Source: Carnobacterium sp. 17-4 | Lineage (GTDB): Bacteria > Bacillota > Bacilli > Lactobacillales > Carnobacteriaceae | Assembly: GCF_000195575.1 (NCBI RefSeq) | Contig: NC_015391.1 | Span: 612,501-676,500 of the forward strand | Direction of reading: 5' to 3' | DNA: 64,000 bases | Part shown: positions 44,149-53,958 of the stretch, one piece after another | How positions within the stretch are numbered: the first letter of the stretch is position 1 | Layout of the letters: each line of letters begins with the position of its first letter | Position numbers and translations under genes: made by a program | Notes under the pieces: model-generated | What the model saw: the letters and a program-made list of their open reading frames with translations, nothing else | What the model was told of the DNA's origin: nothing | The model's database searches: none

Positions 44149-45600
44149 GTGAATAAAAAACTAGTAACTATTGCAATCCTAGGAACCATGACCTTTAGTT
44201 CTCTTATATTACCAACTGCCGTTAGCGCTGAAACTACTACAAATAAACTTACTGAATCTGAACAACAAGTAACCCAAACACAAGAAGCAATTGAAGCGGC
44301 TCAACAAGAAGTTGATGCTCTACAAACTCAATCAAGCGAAACAGAAGCAGAATTAGCAGCTATTACTAATTCAATCGATTCAAACAAAGGTAAAACTGAT
44401 TCATTATTAGCAGAAATTGAATCATCTCAAAAAGAAAAACAAACTTTAGAAAATGAAATTAAATCTCTTGAAGAAAAAATTGAACAACGTAGTAAACAAC
44501 TTGAAGATCAAGCCCGTACAGTACAAGTCAATGGAGATACAAAAAACTACATAGAATTTGTTATTGAAGCTGATTCAATGTCTGACGTAATTGGACGAGT
44601 AGATGTAGTCACTGATTTAGTAAAAGCAAATAAAGATCTTGTTCAAGCACAAGCAGATGATAAAGAATCAGTAGTAGAAAAGAAAGAAAAAACGGAACAA
44701 TCAATTGTTCAACAAAATGCCCTTGCAGCGCAACTTGAAAATGCAAAAGCTGAAATGGAACAACAATTATTAGAAAAAGAAGTTGTGGTTTCTCAACTAG
44801 CAATTGAAACAGCGAGTGCACAATCAGATAAAGATAAATACACTGCTCAAAAAGCTGAAGCTGAAAGTCAAGTAGCTGAATATACTGCTGCCCAAGAAGC
44901 AGCAGAGTTAGCTGTATTGGCAAGTTATGAAGCAGCAGAAACTGAAGAACCAATTGTAGAAGAAACTTCTGAAACTGAAGAAGTGGTAGTTGCAGAATCA
45001 AGTGAGTCTGTTGAAGAACCTCAAGTAGTAGAAGAAAGTGAAGTCGTAGCTTCTACTCCAACAGAGACTACTAAGAAAACTGAGAATGCACCAACTACAG
45101 CAAAAGCGCCAGTAAAAACACCAGCAAAAACAGAAATAAAAGCACCAGAAAAAACAAAAGCACCAGTAAAAACAGAGACTAAGGCACCAGCGAAAACACC
45201 TGAGGCTCCTAAACCTACAACGCCAGCACCGTCTACAAGTGGCGGTACATCTTGGTCAAAATTGCAACCACATGCAACTAGTGTGATGGGTACACCATAT
45301 TTATGGGGTGGAACAACAACCAGTGGATTTGACTGTTCTGGTTTTACTTCATATGTATTTGCAAAAATTGGAATCTCTTTGCCACGTACAGCAGCTGCAC
45401 AATATGCATCTTCTACTAAGGTGTCAAATCCACAACCTGGAGATTTAGTTTTCTTTAGCAGTGGCGGATCAATTACTCATGTAGGAATCTATGTTGGAAA
45501 TGGTCAATTTATTGGATCACAAAGTAGTACAGGCGTTGCTTACACTTCAGTTAGTTCTTCTTATTGGGGACCTAAACTTGTAGGATATGGACGTTACTAA
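44149..45600 (+). CDS. Secreted NlpC/P60 peptidoglycan endopeptidase with coiled coil
   Basis: A 483-residue exported hydrolase. A signal peptide (1-~26, cleavage after AVSA) is followed by a long coiled coil (~30-265) rich in Q, E and A, as in PcsB/SagA/CwlO-type proteins that work with FtsEX. An acidic then Pro-Lys-Thr-Ala linker (~265-365) holds repeated K-A-P-x-K-T units. The NlpC/P60 domain (~370-483) has PYLWGG, the catalytic Cys in FDCSGF and His in THVGIYVG. It should cut stem peptides during division. The GTG start is supported by TGGAGGGG with 8-bp spacing. Best match by layout is enterococcal SagA or lactobacillal P60. Confidence 0.9.
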   Translation: MNKKLVTIAILGTMTFSSLILPTAVSAETTTNKLTESEQQVTQTQEAIEAAQQEVDALQTQSSETEAELAAITNSIDSNKGKTDSLLAEIESSQKEKQTLENEIKSLEEKIEQRSKQLEDQARTVQVNGDTKNYIEFVIEADSMSDVIGRVDVVTDLVKANKDLVQAQADDKESVVEKKEKTEQSIVQQNALAAQLENAKAEMEQQLLEKEVVVSQLAIETASAQSDKDKYTAQKAEAESQVAEYTAAQEAAELAVLASYEAAETEEPIVEETSETEEVVVAESSESVEEPQVVEESEVVASTPTETTKKTENAPTTAKAPVKTPAKTEIKAPEKTKAPVKTETKAPAKTPEAPKPTTPAPSTSGGTSWSKLQPHATSVMGTPYLWGGTTTSGFDCSGFTSYVFAKIGISLPRTAAAQYASSTKVSNPQPGDLVFFSSGGSITHVGIYVGNGQFIGSQSSTGVAYTSVSSSYWGPKLVGYGRY

Positions 45601-45607
45601 AAGACAC

Positions 45608-45643
45608 AAAAATTCGTTACCCACTGGGTAACGAATTTTTTTA
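45608..45643 (+). terminator. Terminator of the NlpC/P60 gene
   Basis: Stem AAAATTCGTTACCC / GGGTAACGAATTTT (loop ACT) and T-run. Confidence 0.92.
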
Positions 45644-45668
45644 TTGTTTTAACTAATAAGTAAGCTTT

Positions 45669-45688
45669 GTTTAGTTGTAGAACTAAAC
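45669..45688. repeat. Small perfect hairpin GTTTAGTT-GTAG-AACTAAAC
   Basis: Eight-bp arms with a four-base loop in the intergenic region before the lipid kinase. No T-run follows, so it is not an obvious terminator. Confidence 0.4.
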
Positions 45689-45795
45689 TAGTTTTCCACT
45701 AGGGAATGTCTTTTTGTAGCAATAAAAGTGAGCTTAAGTTAAACTAACTATATAAAAAAACAAGGTTTATTAGAAGTGGGAAAGGTTGATGGAAA

Positions 45796-46704
45796 ATGAA
45801 AAAAGCTGTATTGATCGTAAATCCTTCTTCTGGTGGAGAAAAAGGGAGTGAGTATTCTAAGCTTGCTTTAGAAACATTAGAACGACTATATGATGAAGTT
45901 GTACTTAAGGAAACAACAAAGGGTGGCGATGCTGAAGCATTTGCTAAATCTGCTGCTAAAGAAAGAGTGGAAGCAATTTTTGTGATGGGCGGTGATGGAA
46001 CTGTCAATGAAAGTATAAGTGGCCTAGCTGAAGAAGAGTACCGTCCAAAATTGGGTATTATCCCTTTAGGTACAGTTAATGATTTAGGACGTGCATTAGG
46101 TATTCCACTTGACCCAGCAACAGCCATTCGGATGCTGCCAGATGCAATCACAAAAAAATTAGATATTGGAAAAGTAAATGATACTTATTTTGTAGATGTC
46201 ATTGCCATTGGGAAAATTCCTGAAGCTGTTAAAAACGTAGGTGCGGACCAAAAAACAAGATTAGGTTCATTAGCCTATTTTATTGAAGGAGCAAAGGCAT
46301 TAAGCGATGGTCAAAGTTATACATTTAAATTAGAATTAGACGATGAGGTCTATGAACAAGAATCTAGTTTAGTGCTTATCGCATTGACGAATTCTGTAGG
46401 AGGATTTGAAAACATGTTACCTCATGCAAAAATTGACGATGGCTACTTGCATTTAATCGTATTAAAAGGCAAAACGTTGATGGACAAGCTTAAATTAGTT
46501 CCCAAAATAGTCTCAGGAAATGCGAGTGATGCAAATGAAACACTGTATAAAAAATTTAAATCAGGAAAAGTCTCTGTTTCTGAAGAAGATAATCAAGTGA
46601 TGAGCAATATTGACGGAGATGAAGGGGATAAGCTTCCTCTTAATGTTCAAGTTTTACCCAGCCATATTACTATTTTTGTTCCAAAGGATACAAAAGAAGA
46701 ATAA
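45796..46704 (+). CDS. Lipid kinase of the diacylglycerol kinase family (YegS/DgkB-like)
   Basis: A 302-residue cytoplasmic kinase. The DAGK catalytic domain has NPSSGGEKG (about residues 8-16), the nucleotide-binding GGDGTVNE (about 64-71) and PLGTVNDLGRALG (about 93-105). The C-terminal half is the beta-sandwich domain (SVGGFENMLPHAKIDDGYL). It probably phosphorylates diacylglycerol, recycling the lipid released during lipoteichoic acid synthesis, but YegS-like enzymes with other lipids exist. It has a modest site, GGTTGATGG, before the ATG. Single gene. Confidence 0.85.
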   Translation: MKKAVLIVNPSSGGEKGSEYSKLALETLERLYDEVVLKETTKGGDAEAFAKSAAKERVEAIFVMGGDGTVNESISGLAEEEYRPKLGIIPLGTVNDLGRALGIPLDPATAIRMLPDAITKKLDIGKVNDTYFVDVIAIGKIPEAVKNVGADQKTRLGSLAYFIEGAKALSDGQSYTFKLELDDEVYEQESSLVLIALTNSVGGFENMLPHAKIDDGYLHLIVLKGKTLMDKLKLVPKIVSGNASDANETLYKKFKSGKVSVSEEDNQVMSNIDGDEGDKLPLNVQVLPSHITIFVPKDTKEE

Positions 46705-46705
46705 A

Positions 46706-46749
46706 AAAAGAACTACGATAATCGTTTAAACGATTGTCGTAGTTCTTTA
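46706..46749. terminator. Bidirectional terminator
   Basis: Stem AAAGAACTACGA / TCGTAGTTCTTT with inner ATCG/CGAT, between the lipid kinase and convergent pepF. Confidence 0.93.
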
Positions 46750-46752
46750 CTA

Positions 46753-48564
46753 TTATTTAATGTACTCTTCTGTTAATTCCATAAAAGTAGAGACATCGGT
46801 TTTCATGATGGCGATACCAGCTTCCCAGAAATCAGGTTTTGTTAGGTCTACAGCTAAATGCTTCTTAGCTAGGTCCTCAGTAGACATAGAAGCTGTATCT
46901 CTTAATAATGCGATGTATTTATCTTCAAAACCAGCTCCTTCTTCTAATGAACGAGCATAGATTCCTAAACTAAATAAATAACCAAACGTATACGGGAAAT
47001 TATAAAAAGGAACGTCAGCAATGAAGAAGTGAAGTTTACTAGCCCAAAAGTGAGGATGATATTCACTTAATGAATCTTGATAAGCTTCTTTTTGCGCTTC
47101 TTCCATCAATTCACTAAGTCGTTCATCTGTAACGATTCCATTTTGACGTTCACTATAAAAACTGGTTTCAAATAAGAAACGAGCATGGATATTTAAAAAC
47201 ATAGCTAAGGCATTTTGTATTTTAGTATCCAATAAAGTGATTTTCTCTTCTTTTGAAGCAGCTTCTTTAACGGTAGCATCAGATACAATAAGTTCTGCGA
47301 AGGTACTAGCAGTTTCAGCAACGTTCATGGCATATTGCTGATTAAGAGTCGGCAAATCAGTCATAACATGACTATGAAAAGCGTGACCCAATTCGTGGGC
47401 TAAAGTCGATACTTCGCTAGGTGATTCAGCATAAGTCATAAAAATACGAGATTCTTTGCTTTCTGGCAACTCTGAACAGTAACCACCAGGTCTTTTTCCG
47501 CTACGATCTTCGGCCTCAATCCAGTTATGATCAAAAGCATATTGAGCAAAGTCAGCCATTTTTCCACTGAATTTCCGGAAATTTTCAACGATAAAATCAG
47601 CCCCATCATCATATGGATAGACTTTAGCTGTTGCGTCGCCAATGATTACGGGTGCTTCTGTATCTTGCCAAGACAACTTATCTTTTCCGAGTAATTGAGC
47701 TTTTCGATTTAAATAATCAATAAAAGGTTGTTTCTGCTCACTAACTGCTTTCCACATCGTATCTAAGGTTTCTTGCTTCATTCGATTGTATTCTAATGGA
47801 CGTTTCAAGAAATCTTTCACACCATGAGCTTTATAATCAGCTAAGCGAAAACCAGCTAAATGGTTTAACGTGTCGCTAAATAAAGGAGCCATACTTCCCC
47901 ATGTTTCTTCCCACTTTTTGAATAATTGCTCACGAACAGCTGTATCAGGATCGGTATTCATTTTATTGTAAGCTTGTCCGGCAGATAAAAGGCGAACTTG
48001 TCCTTCGCTGTCTTCAAAAGGAATTTCAATTGTTGCTACTAATGAATCATAATGGTCGCTCCAGCCTTGAAATCCATCGATAGAAAGAGCATTAATCAAG
48101 GATTCTTCTGCTTCGCTTAACAGTTCTTTGCCTTGTGTACGCGTTTCATTTAGACTAAAGTCTATCTCTTTAAAAGCAGGTAGTTCAATTAATTCATTCC
48201 ATTTATCATCCGGCATAGCAACCATTTTTTTGGTTAAAATGGTTTGAAGAGTACTGAAGGCACTATTTAGTTCAAAGACTTGTCCCAAAATAGCTCCTGC
48301 TTGTTTATCAGATACATCTGCAGATTGAACCGCTTCTATAAAGGTGAAAACTTGCGAAAGTCCTTTTGATAGTTCTTCTTGAACCAATAAGATATCAGAC
48401 AAACTTTTAAAGAATGGGCTGTCTTCTTCTGTATCCCATTGAGTAACTAGACGAGTTAATTCATCTAACTGACCTCGAATGGTATCTAACTTTTCTTTTA
48501 ATTGAGGGGAACTGCTGCCGCCTGGGAAAATAGATTCAAGATCCCATGTCATACTGTATTTCAT
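46753..48564 (-). CDS. pepF: Oligoendopeptidase F (M3B metallopeptidase)
   Basis: A 603-residue cytoplasmic zinc peptidase that cuts oligopeptides of about 7-17 residues. The HEXXH zinc site is HELGHAFHS (about residue 390), with the third ligand Glu in the downstream helix (MNVAETASTFAELIV). The N-terminal helical half matches PepF (WDLESIFPGGSSS start). Length is typical. GAAAGGATGTTACG precedes the ATG. Single gene; useful in peptide nutrition and possibly in degradation of signal peptides, the latter only by analogy. Confidence 0.94.
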   Translation of the reverse strand: MKYSMTWDLESIFPGGSSSPQLKEKLDTIRGQLDELTRLVTQWDTEEDSPFFKSLSDILLVQEELSKGLSQVFTFIEAVQSADVSDKQAGAILGQVFELNSAFSTLQTILTKKMVAMPDDKWNELIELPAFKEIDFSLNETRTQGKELLSEAEESLINALSIDGFQGWSDHYDSLVATIEIPFEDSEGQVRLLSAGQAYNKMNTDPDTAVREQLFKKWEETWGSMAPLFSDTLNHLAGFRLADYKAHGVKDFLKRPLEYNRMKQETLDTMWKAVSEQKQPFIDYLNRKAQLLGKDKLSWQDTEAPVIIGDATAKVYPYDDGADFIVENFRKFSGKMADFAQYAFDHNWIEAEDRSGKRPGGYCSELPESKESRIFMTYAESPSEVSTLAHELGHAFHSHVMTDLPTLNQQYAMNVAETASTFAELIVSDATVKEAASKEEKITLLDTKIQNALAMFLNIHARFLFETSFYSERQNGIVTDERLSELMEEAQKEAYQDSLSEYHPHFWASKLHFFIADVPFYNFPYTFGYLFSLGIYARSLEEGAGFEDKYIALLRDTASMSTEDLAKKHLAVDLTKPDFWEAGIAIMKTDVSTFMELTEEYIK

Positions 48565-48769
48565 ATCGTAACATCCTTTCGAGTTCTGAATACATTTATT
48601 ATACTCTAGTTTGCGGTAGTTTTAAAACCAACAATAAGTCAAAGTAGCTAATTTTATAAAGCGACTTGAAAATAACTACCAAAATCAATTTTAGTTCATG
48701 TAAAATAGAAACAGATAACGTGATGATGGATGAAATAAATTAAAAAAATTAGGAAGAAGGAAAATAAGA

Positions 48770-49300
48770 ATGCGATCTACTGTAAAAGACAATATTTTTA
48801 TTATACTTGCACTGATAATTATGGCTGGATTATTCTATAGTTCTTCTCAGCCATATGGAGAACAATCGTTAACAGGTGTGTTGGATACCTTCTTAGCTAA
48901 AGAACCACTGAAAGGCGTATTAAGCCATATCCAATTTAATTATGCAGGTAGTGAAGTGAGCATTGCCGCCCAAGGATATAGTTCATTTGTGGAATTTTTC
49001 ATTCGAAAATTAGCCCATTATGGAATTTATTTTTTATTAGGATTGTGCTGGTTTTTAGGATTAAAAAATAAAATGACTAGTATTGGATTAGCAGCATTTG
49101 TAGCGTGGTTATTAGCAGCGGGGTATGCCGCATTTGATGAATTTCATCAAAGTATTACGCCAGACCGAACACCATTGATGGAAGATGTCATCTTAGATGC
49201 AACAGGTGCTCTTACAAGTATTCTTTTAGCATTGGTATTTTTTTTGTTTATTTCTAAAAAGAAACAGACTAAACAATCATTTAAAAAATCTAAGCGGTAG
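48770..49300 (+). CDS. VanZ-like membrane protein
   Basis: A 176-residue membrane protein with four hydrophobic segments (about 8-24, 78-97, 106-124 and 143-163). The VanZ family signatures are present: RKLAHYGIYFLLG (about 74-86) and DEFHQSITPDRTPLMEDVILDATGA (about 125-149, cited as DEFHQ and RTP..ED..LD..G). VanZ-type proteins affect sensitivity to glycopeptides and lipopeptides in some species, but most members have no known role. There is no vancomycin cluster here. GAAGAAGGAAA precedes the ATG. Confidence 0.85.
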   Translation: MRSTVKDNIFIILALIIMAGLFYSSSQPYGEQSLTGVLDTFLAKEPLKGVLSHIQFNYAGSEVSIAAQGYSSFVEFFIRKLAHYGIYFLLGLCWFLGLKNKMTSIGLAAFVAWLLAAGYAAFDEFHQSITPDRTPLMEDVILDATGALTSILLALVFFLFISKKKQTKQSFKKSKR

Positions 49301-49403
49301 CGAATACATACGAATAGTTGCTCTACAACAGGATTTTTGATAAAATAAGTAGGGCTATTTATTCTAGCTTATTACACTTATACTATGAAATGGGGAGTTT
49401 GGA

Positions 49404-50129
49404 GTGTCAGGACATTCAAAATGGAGTAATATCCAAGGGCGTAAAAATGCTCAAGATGCAAAACGCGGAAAAATATTTCAAAAAATATCAAGAGAAATAT
49501 ACATGGCTGTAAAAAGTGGTGGGCCTGATCCAAACTTGAACCCTTCATTACGTATGGTGATGGACAAGGCTAAGTCTAATAATATGCCAAATGATAATGT
49601 TGAACGTGCTATAAAAAAAGGCAGCACAACAGGTGAAAATGAGAACTATGATGAAGTCATTTATGAAGGGTATGGACCAAAAGGGACAGCTGTCTTGGTA
49701 CATACGTTAACTGACAATTTAAACCGTACTGGAACAAACATCCGTGTGGCATTTAATAAAAATGGTGGGTCACTAGGTGAAAAAGGATCTGTTAGCTACA
49801 TGTTTGATCGCAAAGGGTATATCGCAATTGAACGTGAAGGATTAGATGTAGACGAAGATACGATGTTAATGAGCGTTTTAGAGGCTGGCGGAGATGAAAT
49901 GGAAACGTCGGATGAAGTATTTGAAATTTACACTGATCCTTCTGATTTGCCAGATGTGCGTGATGCTTTAGAAAAAGAAGGCTACACATTAGCGCAAGCT
50001 GAAGTAACGATGATTCCACAAACAACAGTTCAGTTGCCAGAAGATAAAAAAGCCTTATTTAATCAAATGATTGATAAACTTGAAGAAGATGATGACGTTT
50101 CTGAAGTTTTTCACAACGCTGAATTGTAA
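49404..50129 (+). CDS. yebC: YebC/TACO1-family protein (translation factor/transcriptional regulator)
   Basis: A 241-residue cytoplasmic protein with the YebC signature at the N-terminus ([22 protein letters not shown], in pieces) and a conserved acidic, three-domain layout including [14 protein letters not shown] and [17 protein letters not shown]. Earlier called a DNA-binding regulator (PmpR); some members help ribosomes through difficult sequences. The start is GTG at 49404, preceded by TGGGGAGTTTGGA. An overlapping longer frame from 49318 on the same strand is not a gene. Confidence 0.93.
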   Translation: MSGHSKWSNIQGRKNAQDAKRGKIFQKISREIYMAVKSGGPDPNLNPSLRMVMDKAKSNNMPNDNVERAIKKGSTTGENENYDEVIYEGYGPKGTAVLVHTLTDNLNRTGTNIRVAFNKNGGSLGEKGSVSYMFDRKGYIAIEREGLDVDEDTMLMSVLEAGGDEMETSDEVFEIYTDPSDLPDVRDALEKEGYTLAQAEVTMIPQTTVQLPEDKKALFNQMIDKLEEDDDVSEVFHNAEL

Positions 50130-50161
50130 ATAACAAACTAAAAATATTTCTGGTTAAAATA

Positions 50162-50214
50162 AAAAAATTAGCAGTGTAAATTCCTTTTGTGGACTTACAT
50201 TGTTAATTTTTTTT
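50162..50214 (+). terminator. Terminator of yebC
   Basis: Stem AAAAATTA-CA-TGTAA / TTACATTG-TAATTTTT with a 16-nt loop and a T-run. Confidence 0.82.
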
Positions 50215-50345
50215 ATTTATTTTTCCAATCTCTTACTAATGATACAAAACATTTTTAAAATAGCTGAAAAATAACGAAATCCATTATTAATTACATACAC
50301 TTAAACTAAGAACATTAAAAGAATAGTGTGAAAGGAGGATCAAGA

Positions 50346-51413
50346 ATGGAAATTGAAGAGTTTGCTCAATATATCATTGTAAAAGCTCAAGAAATAGGAA
50401 CAAGCGACATTCATATTTTACCTGAGGAACATCACTACAGTTTGTACTTTCGAATTGGTGGAAAAATGAGTTTTTGGAATAGTGTACCCGAGGAAAATGG
50501 GAAACGGGTTATCTCCTATTTTAAATATTTATCAAATATGGATGTAGGAGAGCGAAGAAAACCTCAAAGTGGAGCTTCACAACTGCTAATGGATGGAAAG
50601 GCTACATCTTTACGGTTTTCTACAATTACAAATTTTCGTGCTCAAGAATCGATGGTAATCAGAATTTTAAATCAATCTGCTCATTTATCGTTATTGAAAA
50701 CAACCTATTTTAAAAAGGAAGTACAATTGATTGAGAAATTGGCTCAGTTTAATAGTGGATTGCTGATTTTTTCAGGACCAGTTGGGTCAGGAAAAACAAC
50801 AACGATGTATCAACTTGTTCGTGAAAGCTATTTGATAAGTAAACAACAAGTCATTACCGTGGAGGATCCGGTAGAGATTGAAGAACCGTTATTTTTACAA
50901 ACACAGGTGAATGAAAAAGCCGGAATTACTTATGAGACCCTTTTAAAGTCTAGTTTACGGCACCATCCAGATACTATTATTATTGGTGAAATAAGAGATG
51001 AAGAAACAGCGAAAATGGTTATTAGAGGAGCTCTAACAGGACATCTGATAATTGCAAGCGTTCATGCTAAAAATACTGTAGGGGTCGTTTCTCGGCTGTT
51101 AGAACTAGGTGTAACACAAGAACAACTAAAACAAACTTTGTTGGGTGTGGTATTTCAAAAGTTGATTCCAAAATATTGCCCATTTTGCAATGGAGACTGT
51201 GACCCAGCATGCGCGCACATCAACCTATATGAAAAAAGAGCGATTTTATACGATGTTTTATCGAGAAAAGAGCTCAAACAATTTCTCGCTCAGACGCACT
51301 CAGAAGAAGAAATCCAAGAAAAACAAACGAGATCTTTTAACTTATTACTAAGAAAGGCGTATGCATATGGCTATGTCAGTGAAAAAAATTATATCCAATT
51401 CCAGATTCCTTAA
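50346..51413 (+). CDS. comGA: Competence pilus ATPase ComGA
   Basis: A 355-residue secretion/assembly ATPase of the GspE/PilB family that powers the competence pilus for DNA uptake. Walker A is GPVGSGKTT (about residues 143-151), followed by an Asp box, Walker B IIIGEIRDEETA and a His box (IIASVHAKN). The zinc tetracysteine region CPFCNGDCDPAC (about 279-290) is present. The ATG at 50346 follows AAGGAGG. First gene of an overlapping seven-gene comG operon. About 70 bp upstream is ATAACGAAAT (50271-50280), a weak resemblance to competence sigma-factor sites. Confidence 0.93.
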   Translation: MEIEEFAQYIIVKAQEIGTSDIHILPEEHHYSLYFRIGGKMSFWNSVPEENGKRVISYFKYLSNMDVGERRKPQSGASQLLMDGKATSLRFSTITNFRAQESMVIRILNQSAHLSLLKTTYFKKEVQLIEKLAQFNSGLLIFSGPVGSGKTTTMYQLVRESYLISKQQVITVEDPVEIEEPLFLQTQVNEKAGITYETLLKSSLRHHPDTIIIGEIRDEETAKMVIRGALTGHLIIASVHAKNTVGVVSRLLELGVTQEQLKQTLLGVVFQKLIPKYCPFCNGDCDPACAHINLYEKRAILYDVLSRKELKQFLAQTHSEEEIQEKQTRSFNLLLRKAYAYGYVSEKNYIQFQIP

Positions 51414-52425
51414 AAAGAAATCATTGGCTGTCCAGGCATCCTTTTTAATTAAACTTTCTGCACTGATGACAGAAGGATTCTCTTTAAAAGAGGCTTTGTT
51501 ATTTTTAAAAATGATTTTACCAAAAGAAGTCCAATGGATTCAATCGATTCTTGAAGAACTAGAAAATGGCGAACGGTTTGACAATAGTTTAAAACAACAC
51601 GGTTTCTCTGAACGAATCTCTTCTCAAATTTATTTATCTTTTATCCATGGGAATCTGACAGAAGCATTGGCAGCCAGTGGGAACTACTTAGAAGAAAAAG
51701 AAAAGCAGCGAAGCCAATTAACTAAATTGTTGCAGTATCCTATTTTTTTATTGCTGTTTATGATTGGTATTTTAATGGCTATTCGATTTATGATATTACC
51801 CAATTATGAACAAATGAATGCGAATCAGGGTTCTATTATTAATACATTTTCAATAGGATTTATTTATTATTTCCCGACCTTTTTAGGCATTCTTACAGTG
51901 ATTGTTTGTCTAATGATTTTAGTGATTCGTCACCAGTTGGGGAAACAAACTGCACTTCAACGCACCGTTTTATTTATGAAAATTCCGATTCTCTCAACAC
52001 TATTAAGACTCTACTACACAAATTTATTTAGTTATGAATGGAGCCAATTATTAAAAAGCGGTCATCAAATGAATAAGATTATTGAATTAATGCAGACGAA
52101 GGAAACAACTCAACTGATGCAAGAAGTAGCTTGCAAGATGGAAAAAGAGCTGAGGACGGGTCGAGATTTTAAAGAATCGATGAGTAGTTTTACTTTTTTT
52201 AATCGTGAACTAGGATTTATTATCATGCATGGCGAAGCGACCAGGCGATTAGGAATCGAATTAGCTGTGTATGCCCAGGATTGTCAATTAAGATTAACAA
52301 TGCAGATCCAAAAGTTACTTGGTTACATCCAACCAATCATTTTTTTAGTTATTGCTTTTTTTATTATGTGTGTTTATTTAGCTTTATTATTGCCAACATT
52401 TTCTATGATGGAGGGGATTCTATGA
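51367..52425 (+). CDS. comGB: Competence pilus inner-membrane platform protein ComGB
   Basis: A 352-residue GspF/PilC-type polytopic protein. Two GspF domains (about 20-140 and 220-340) carry the usual helices near residues 118-140, 163-187 and 318-345 (IQPIIFLVIAFFIMCVYLALLLP, cited in part). It is the platform beneath the pilus, working with ComGA. The frame overlaps comGA by 47 bp; ATGs at 51361, 51367 and 51373 are possible, and 51367 gives the best spacing from GAAAGG. Confidence 0.9.
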   Translation: MAMSVKKIISNSRFLKKKSLAVQASFLIKLSALMTEGFSLKEALLFLKMILPKEVQWIQSILEELENGERFDNSLKQHGFSERISSQIYLSFIHGNLTEALAASGNYLEEKEKQRSQLTKLLQYPIFLLLFMIGILMAIRFMILPNYEQMNANQGSIINTFSIGFIYYFPTFLGILTVIVCLMILVIRHQLGKQTALQRTVLFMKIPILSTLLRLYYTNLFSYEWSQLLKSGHQMNKIIELMQTKETTQLMQEVACKMEKELRTGRDFKESMSSFTFFNRELGFIIMHGEATRRLGIELAVYAQDCQLRLTMQIQKLLGYIQPIIFLVIAFFIMCVYLALLLPTFSMMEGIL

Positions 52426-52745
52426 AGAAGAAAAAAAGGCTGAATCAAAAAGGATTTACACTTATTGAAATGGTAATGGTTTTATTTATTATTTCAGTAT
52501 TGATGCTGCTTATTGTTCCAAATGTAGTGAAACAAAAAGATTCCATTGATATTCAAGGAACAGAAGCCTTAGTGACCGTTATCCAAACACAGGTAGAGCT
52601 CTATGAATTAGATGGTCAAGAAGTTGCTGTTTCCTTAGATTCCTTACAGCAACAAGGCTATTTAACTGCTAAACAAGTTAAGCAAGCCACCGCAAAATCT
52701 ATTACTATTACGAATGGTATCGTAAGTTCGAGTAAAAATGAATGA
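52422..52745 (+). CDS. comGC: Major competence pseudopilin ComGC
   Basis: A 107-residue major pilin. Prepilin signal: short basic leader MKKKKRLNQKG followed by FTLIEMVMVLFIISVLMLL; the prepilin peptidase (ComC) would cut after Gly11, and Glu5 of the mature protein is present. The C-terminal domain is the typical small ComGC head. GGAGGGG lies before the ATG, and the ATG overlaps the comGB stop (ATGA). Confidence 0.95.
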   Translation: MKKKKRLNQKGFTLIEMVMVLFIISVLMLLIVPNVVKQKDSIDIQGTEALVTVIQTQVELYELDGQEVAVSLDSLQQQGYLTAKQVKQATAKSITITNGIVSSSKNE

Positions 52746-53179
52746 AATCTTTAAACGAAAAAGGCATGCTGCTTTTTGAGATGCTTCTTGTCCTATTTGT
52801 TGCAGCAGTTTTAGTACTGATTCCAACTATTTATACCAAACAAACCAAAAAACAGTTAGAAAATCAGTTGTTTATTGAAGAATTTCAAAGTCATATGACG
52901 GCTATTCAAAATTATGCTGTTTTATCTGGACAAGTGACTATGATGACCGTGTCTTCTCAATATAAAACTGTTCAATTTAAAGTTATTGGAGATGAGCAGA
53001 ATGAATTAAATCAACTGATTTATTTACCAGAAACAATCACAACTCCTACGCATAAAAATTATCATTTTAATGGATACACCGGAAATTTAAGGATTTTTGA
53101 TACATTGGTTTTTTATATCAACCAAGAAAGACACACGATGACTTTTCAGTTAGGAAGTGGCAGATATAAATGGCAATAA
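52742..53179 (+). CDS. comGD: Competence minor pseudopilin ComGD
   Basis: A 145-residue minor pilin with the type IV prepilin motif NEKG/MLLFEMLLVLFVAAVLVL. The cleavage Gly is residue 8, followed by the hydrophobic helix with Glu in position 5. It starts 4 bp inside the comGC gene (overlap ATGA) and is translated in step with it. Assignment to GD is from position in the operon and the size. Confidence 0.87.
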   Translation: MKSLNEKGMLLFEMLLVLFVAAVLVLIPTIYTKQTKKQLENQLFIEEFQSHMTAIQNYAVLSGQVTMMTVSSQYKTVQFKVIGDEQNELNQLIYLPETITTPTHKNYHFNGYTGNLRIFDTLVFYINQERHTMTFQLGSGRYKWQ

Positions 53180-53507
53180 GAAATTAAATCAAAAGGGGTA
53201 TCTATTGATTGAAAGTTTAGTAGCTTTTTCTGTAGTGAGTTTGTGCATCGCTATTTATATTCCATTCATTGTAGGTATGCTAAAAAAAGTAGACGCAGAA
53301 AAAACAGCTGTTGAAATGCATCGCATCCAATATGAGCAAATACAAAAAATCGAACAACAGCAAGCAATAGATCCTATTTGGAAAACAGGAGGAAAGACTT
53401 TTACTATTAAACAACTAAGAAATACTAGTCAAAAAGGGGTACGGATAAACTATGAAAAAGAAGAAGTTTTTATTGAAGTCCGTTCTTTTCAAACGTTTAG
53501 CCCATGA
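53157..53507 (+). CDS. comGE: Competence minor pseudopilin ComGE
   Basis: A 116-residue minor pilin. Leader MADINGNKKLNQKG followed by YLLIESLVAFSVVSLCIAIYI; Glu5 after the cleavage site is present. It overlaps comGD by 23 bp. The best available start is GTG at 53157 after TTAGGAA; no ATG in this frame lies close enough to keep the prepilin signal. The call depends on the order within comG. Confidence 0.82.
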   Translation: MADINGNKKLNQKGYLLIESLVAFSVVSLCIAIYIPFIVGMLKKVDAEKTAVEMHRIQYEQIQKIEQQQAIDPIWKTGGKTFTIKQLRNTSQKGVRINYEKEEVFIEVRSFQTFSP

Positions 53508-53958
53508 TCAAAAAGGATTTACATTAATAGAAGCTTTAGCAGCTTTATTTATTTTGGTACTCTGTATTGCTCTCTTAAATGTTGTCACAACGCAATACAA
53601 AACGATTCGTAAGCAAACTTTCGAAGATCGACAGCTTGAATGGCATATGTTCTTGAATCAATTCGAGTACAGTTTGGAAGGTCTCGTTTTGGTCAATACA
53701 AAACCTAATGAACTGCAATTTAAAATGTTAGATGAGAAAGGGCAATTTAAAGAGATGATCTATTATGAAAAACATGATAATTTAGTTAGGCGTCGAACGG
53801 GATCGGGAGGTCATCATCCTATGTTGATGAAAGTAAAATCGATTAATTTTGTTCAAAAAAAATTATTTTTAGAGATGACAGTAACTTTTTCAAATCAAGA
53901 AACCTATCATGCGCAACTAAGTATCAATCGTAACCTAGTGGGTATTCAAGATGAATGA
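53452..53958 (+). CDS. comGF: Competence minor pseudopilin ComGF
   Basis: A 168-residue minor pilin with the ComGF pattern: basic leader, DQKG/FTLIEALAALFILVL, and a C-terminal domain with FLNQFEYSLEG and MIYYEKHDNLVRRRTGSGGHHPML. These match the ComGF family better than other pilins. It overlaps comGE by 56 bp, unusually long, in a different frame. Confidence 0.88.
   Translation: MKKKKFLLKSVLFKRLAHDQKGFTLIEALAALFILVLCIALLNVVTTQYKTIRKQTFEDRQLEWHMFLNQFEYSLEGLVLVNTKPNELQFKMLDEKGQFKEMIYYEKHDNLVRRRTGSGGHHPMLMKVKSINFVQKKLFLEMTVTFSNQETYHAQLSINRNLVGIQDE

Noticed and set aside
44609-45001. 130-codon minus-strand frame rich in Leu and Gln
   Set aside because: It is the antisense shadow of the coiled-coil part of the NlpC/P60 gene; the bias comes from Gln/Glu/Ala codons on the other strand.
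48770-49300. Glycopeptide resistance cluster from the VanZ-like gene
   Set aside because: No vanA/B, vanH, vanX or regulators nearby; VanZ-like proteins are common in Firmicutes without resistance.
49318-49512. 64-codon plus-strand frame before yebC
   Set aside because: It overlaps the yebC start in another frame and has no ribosome binding site.
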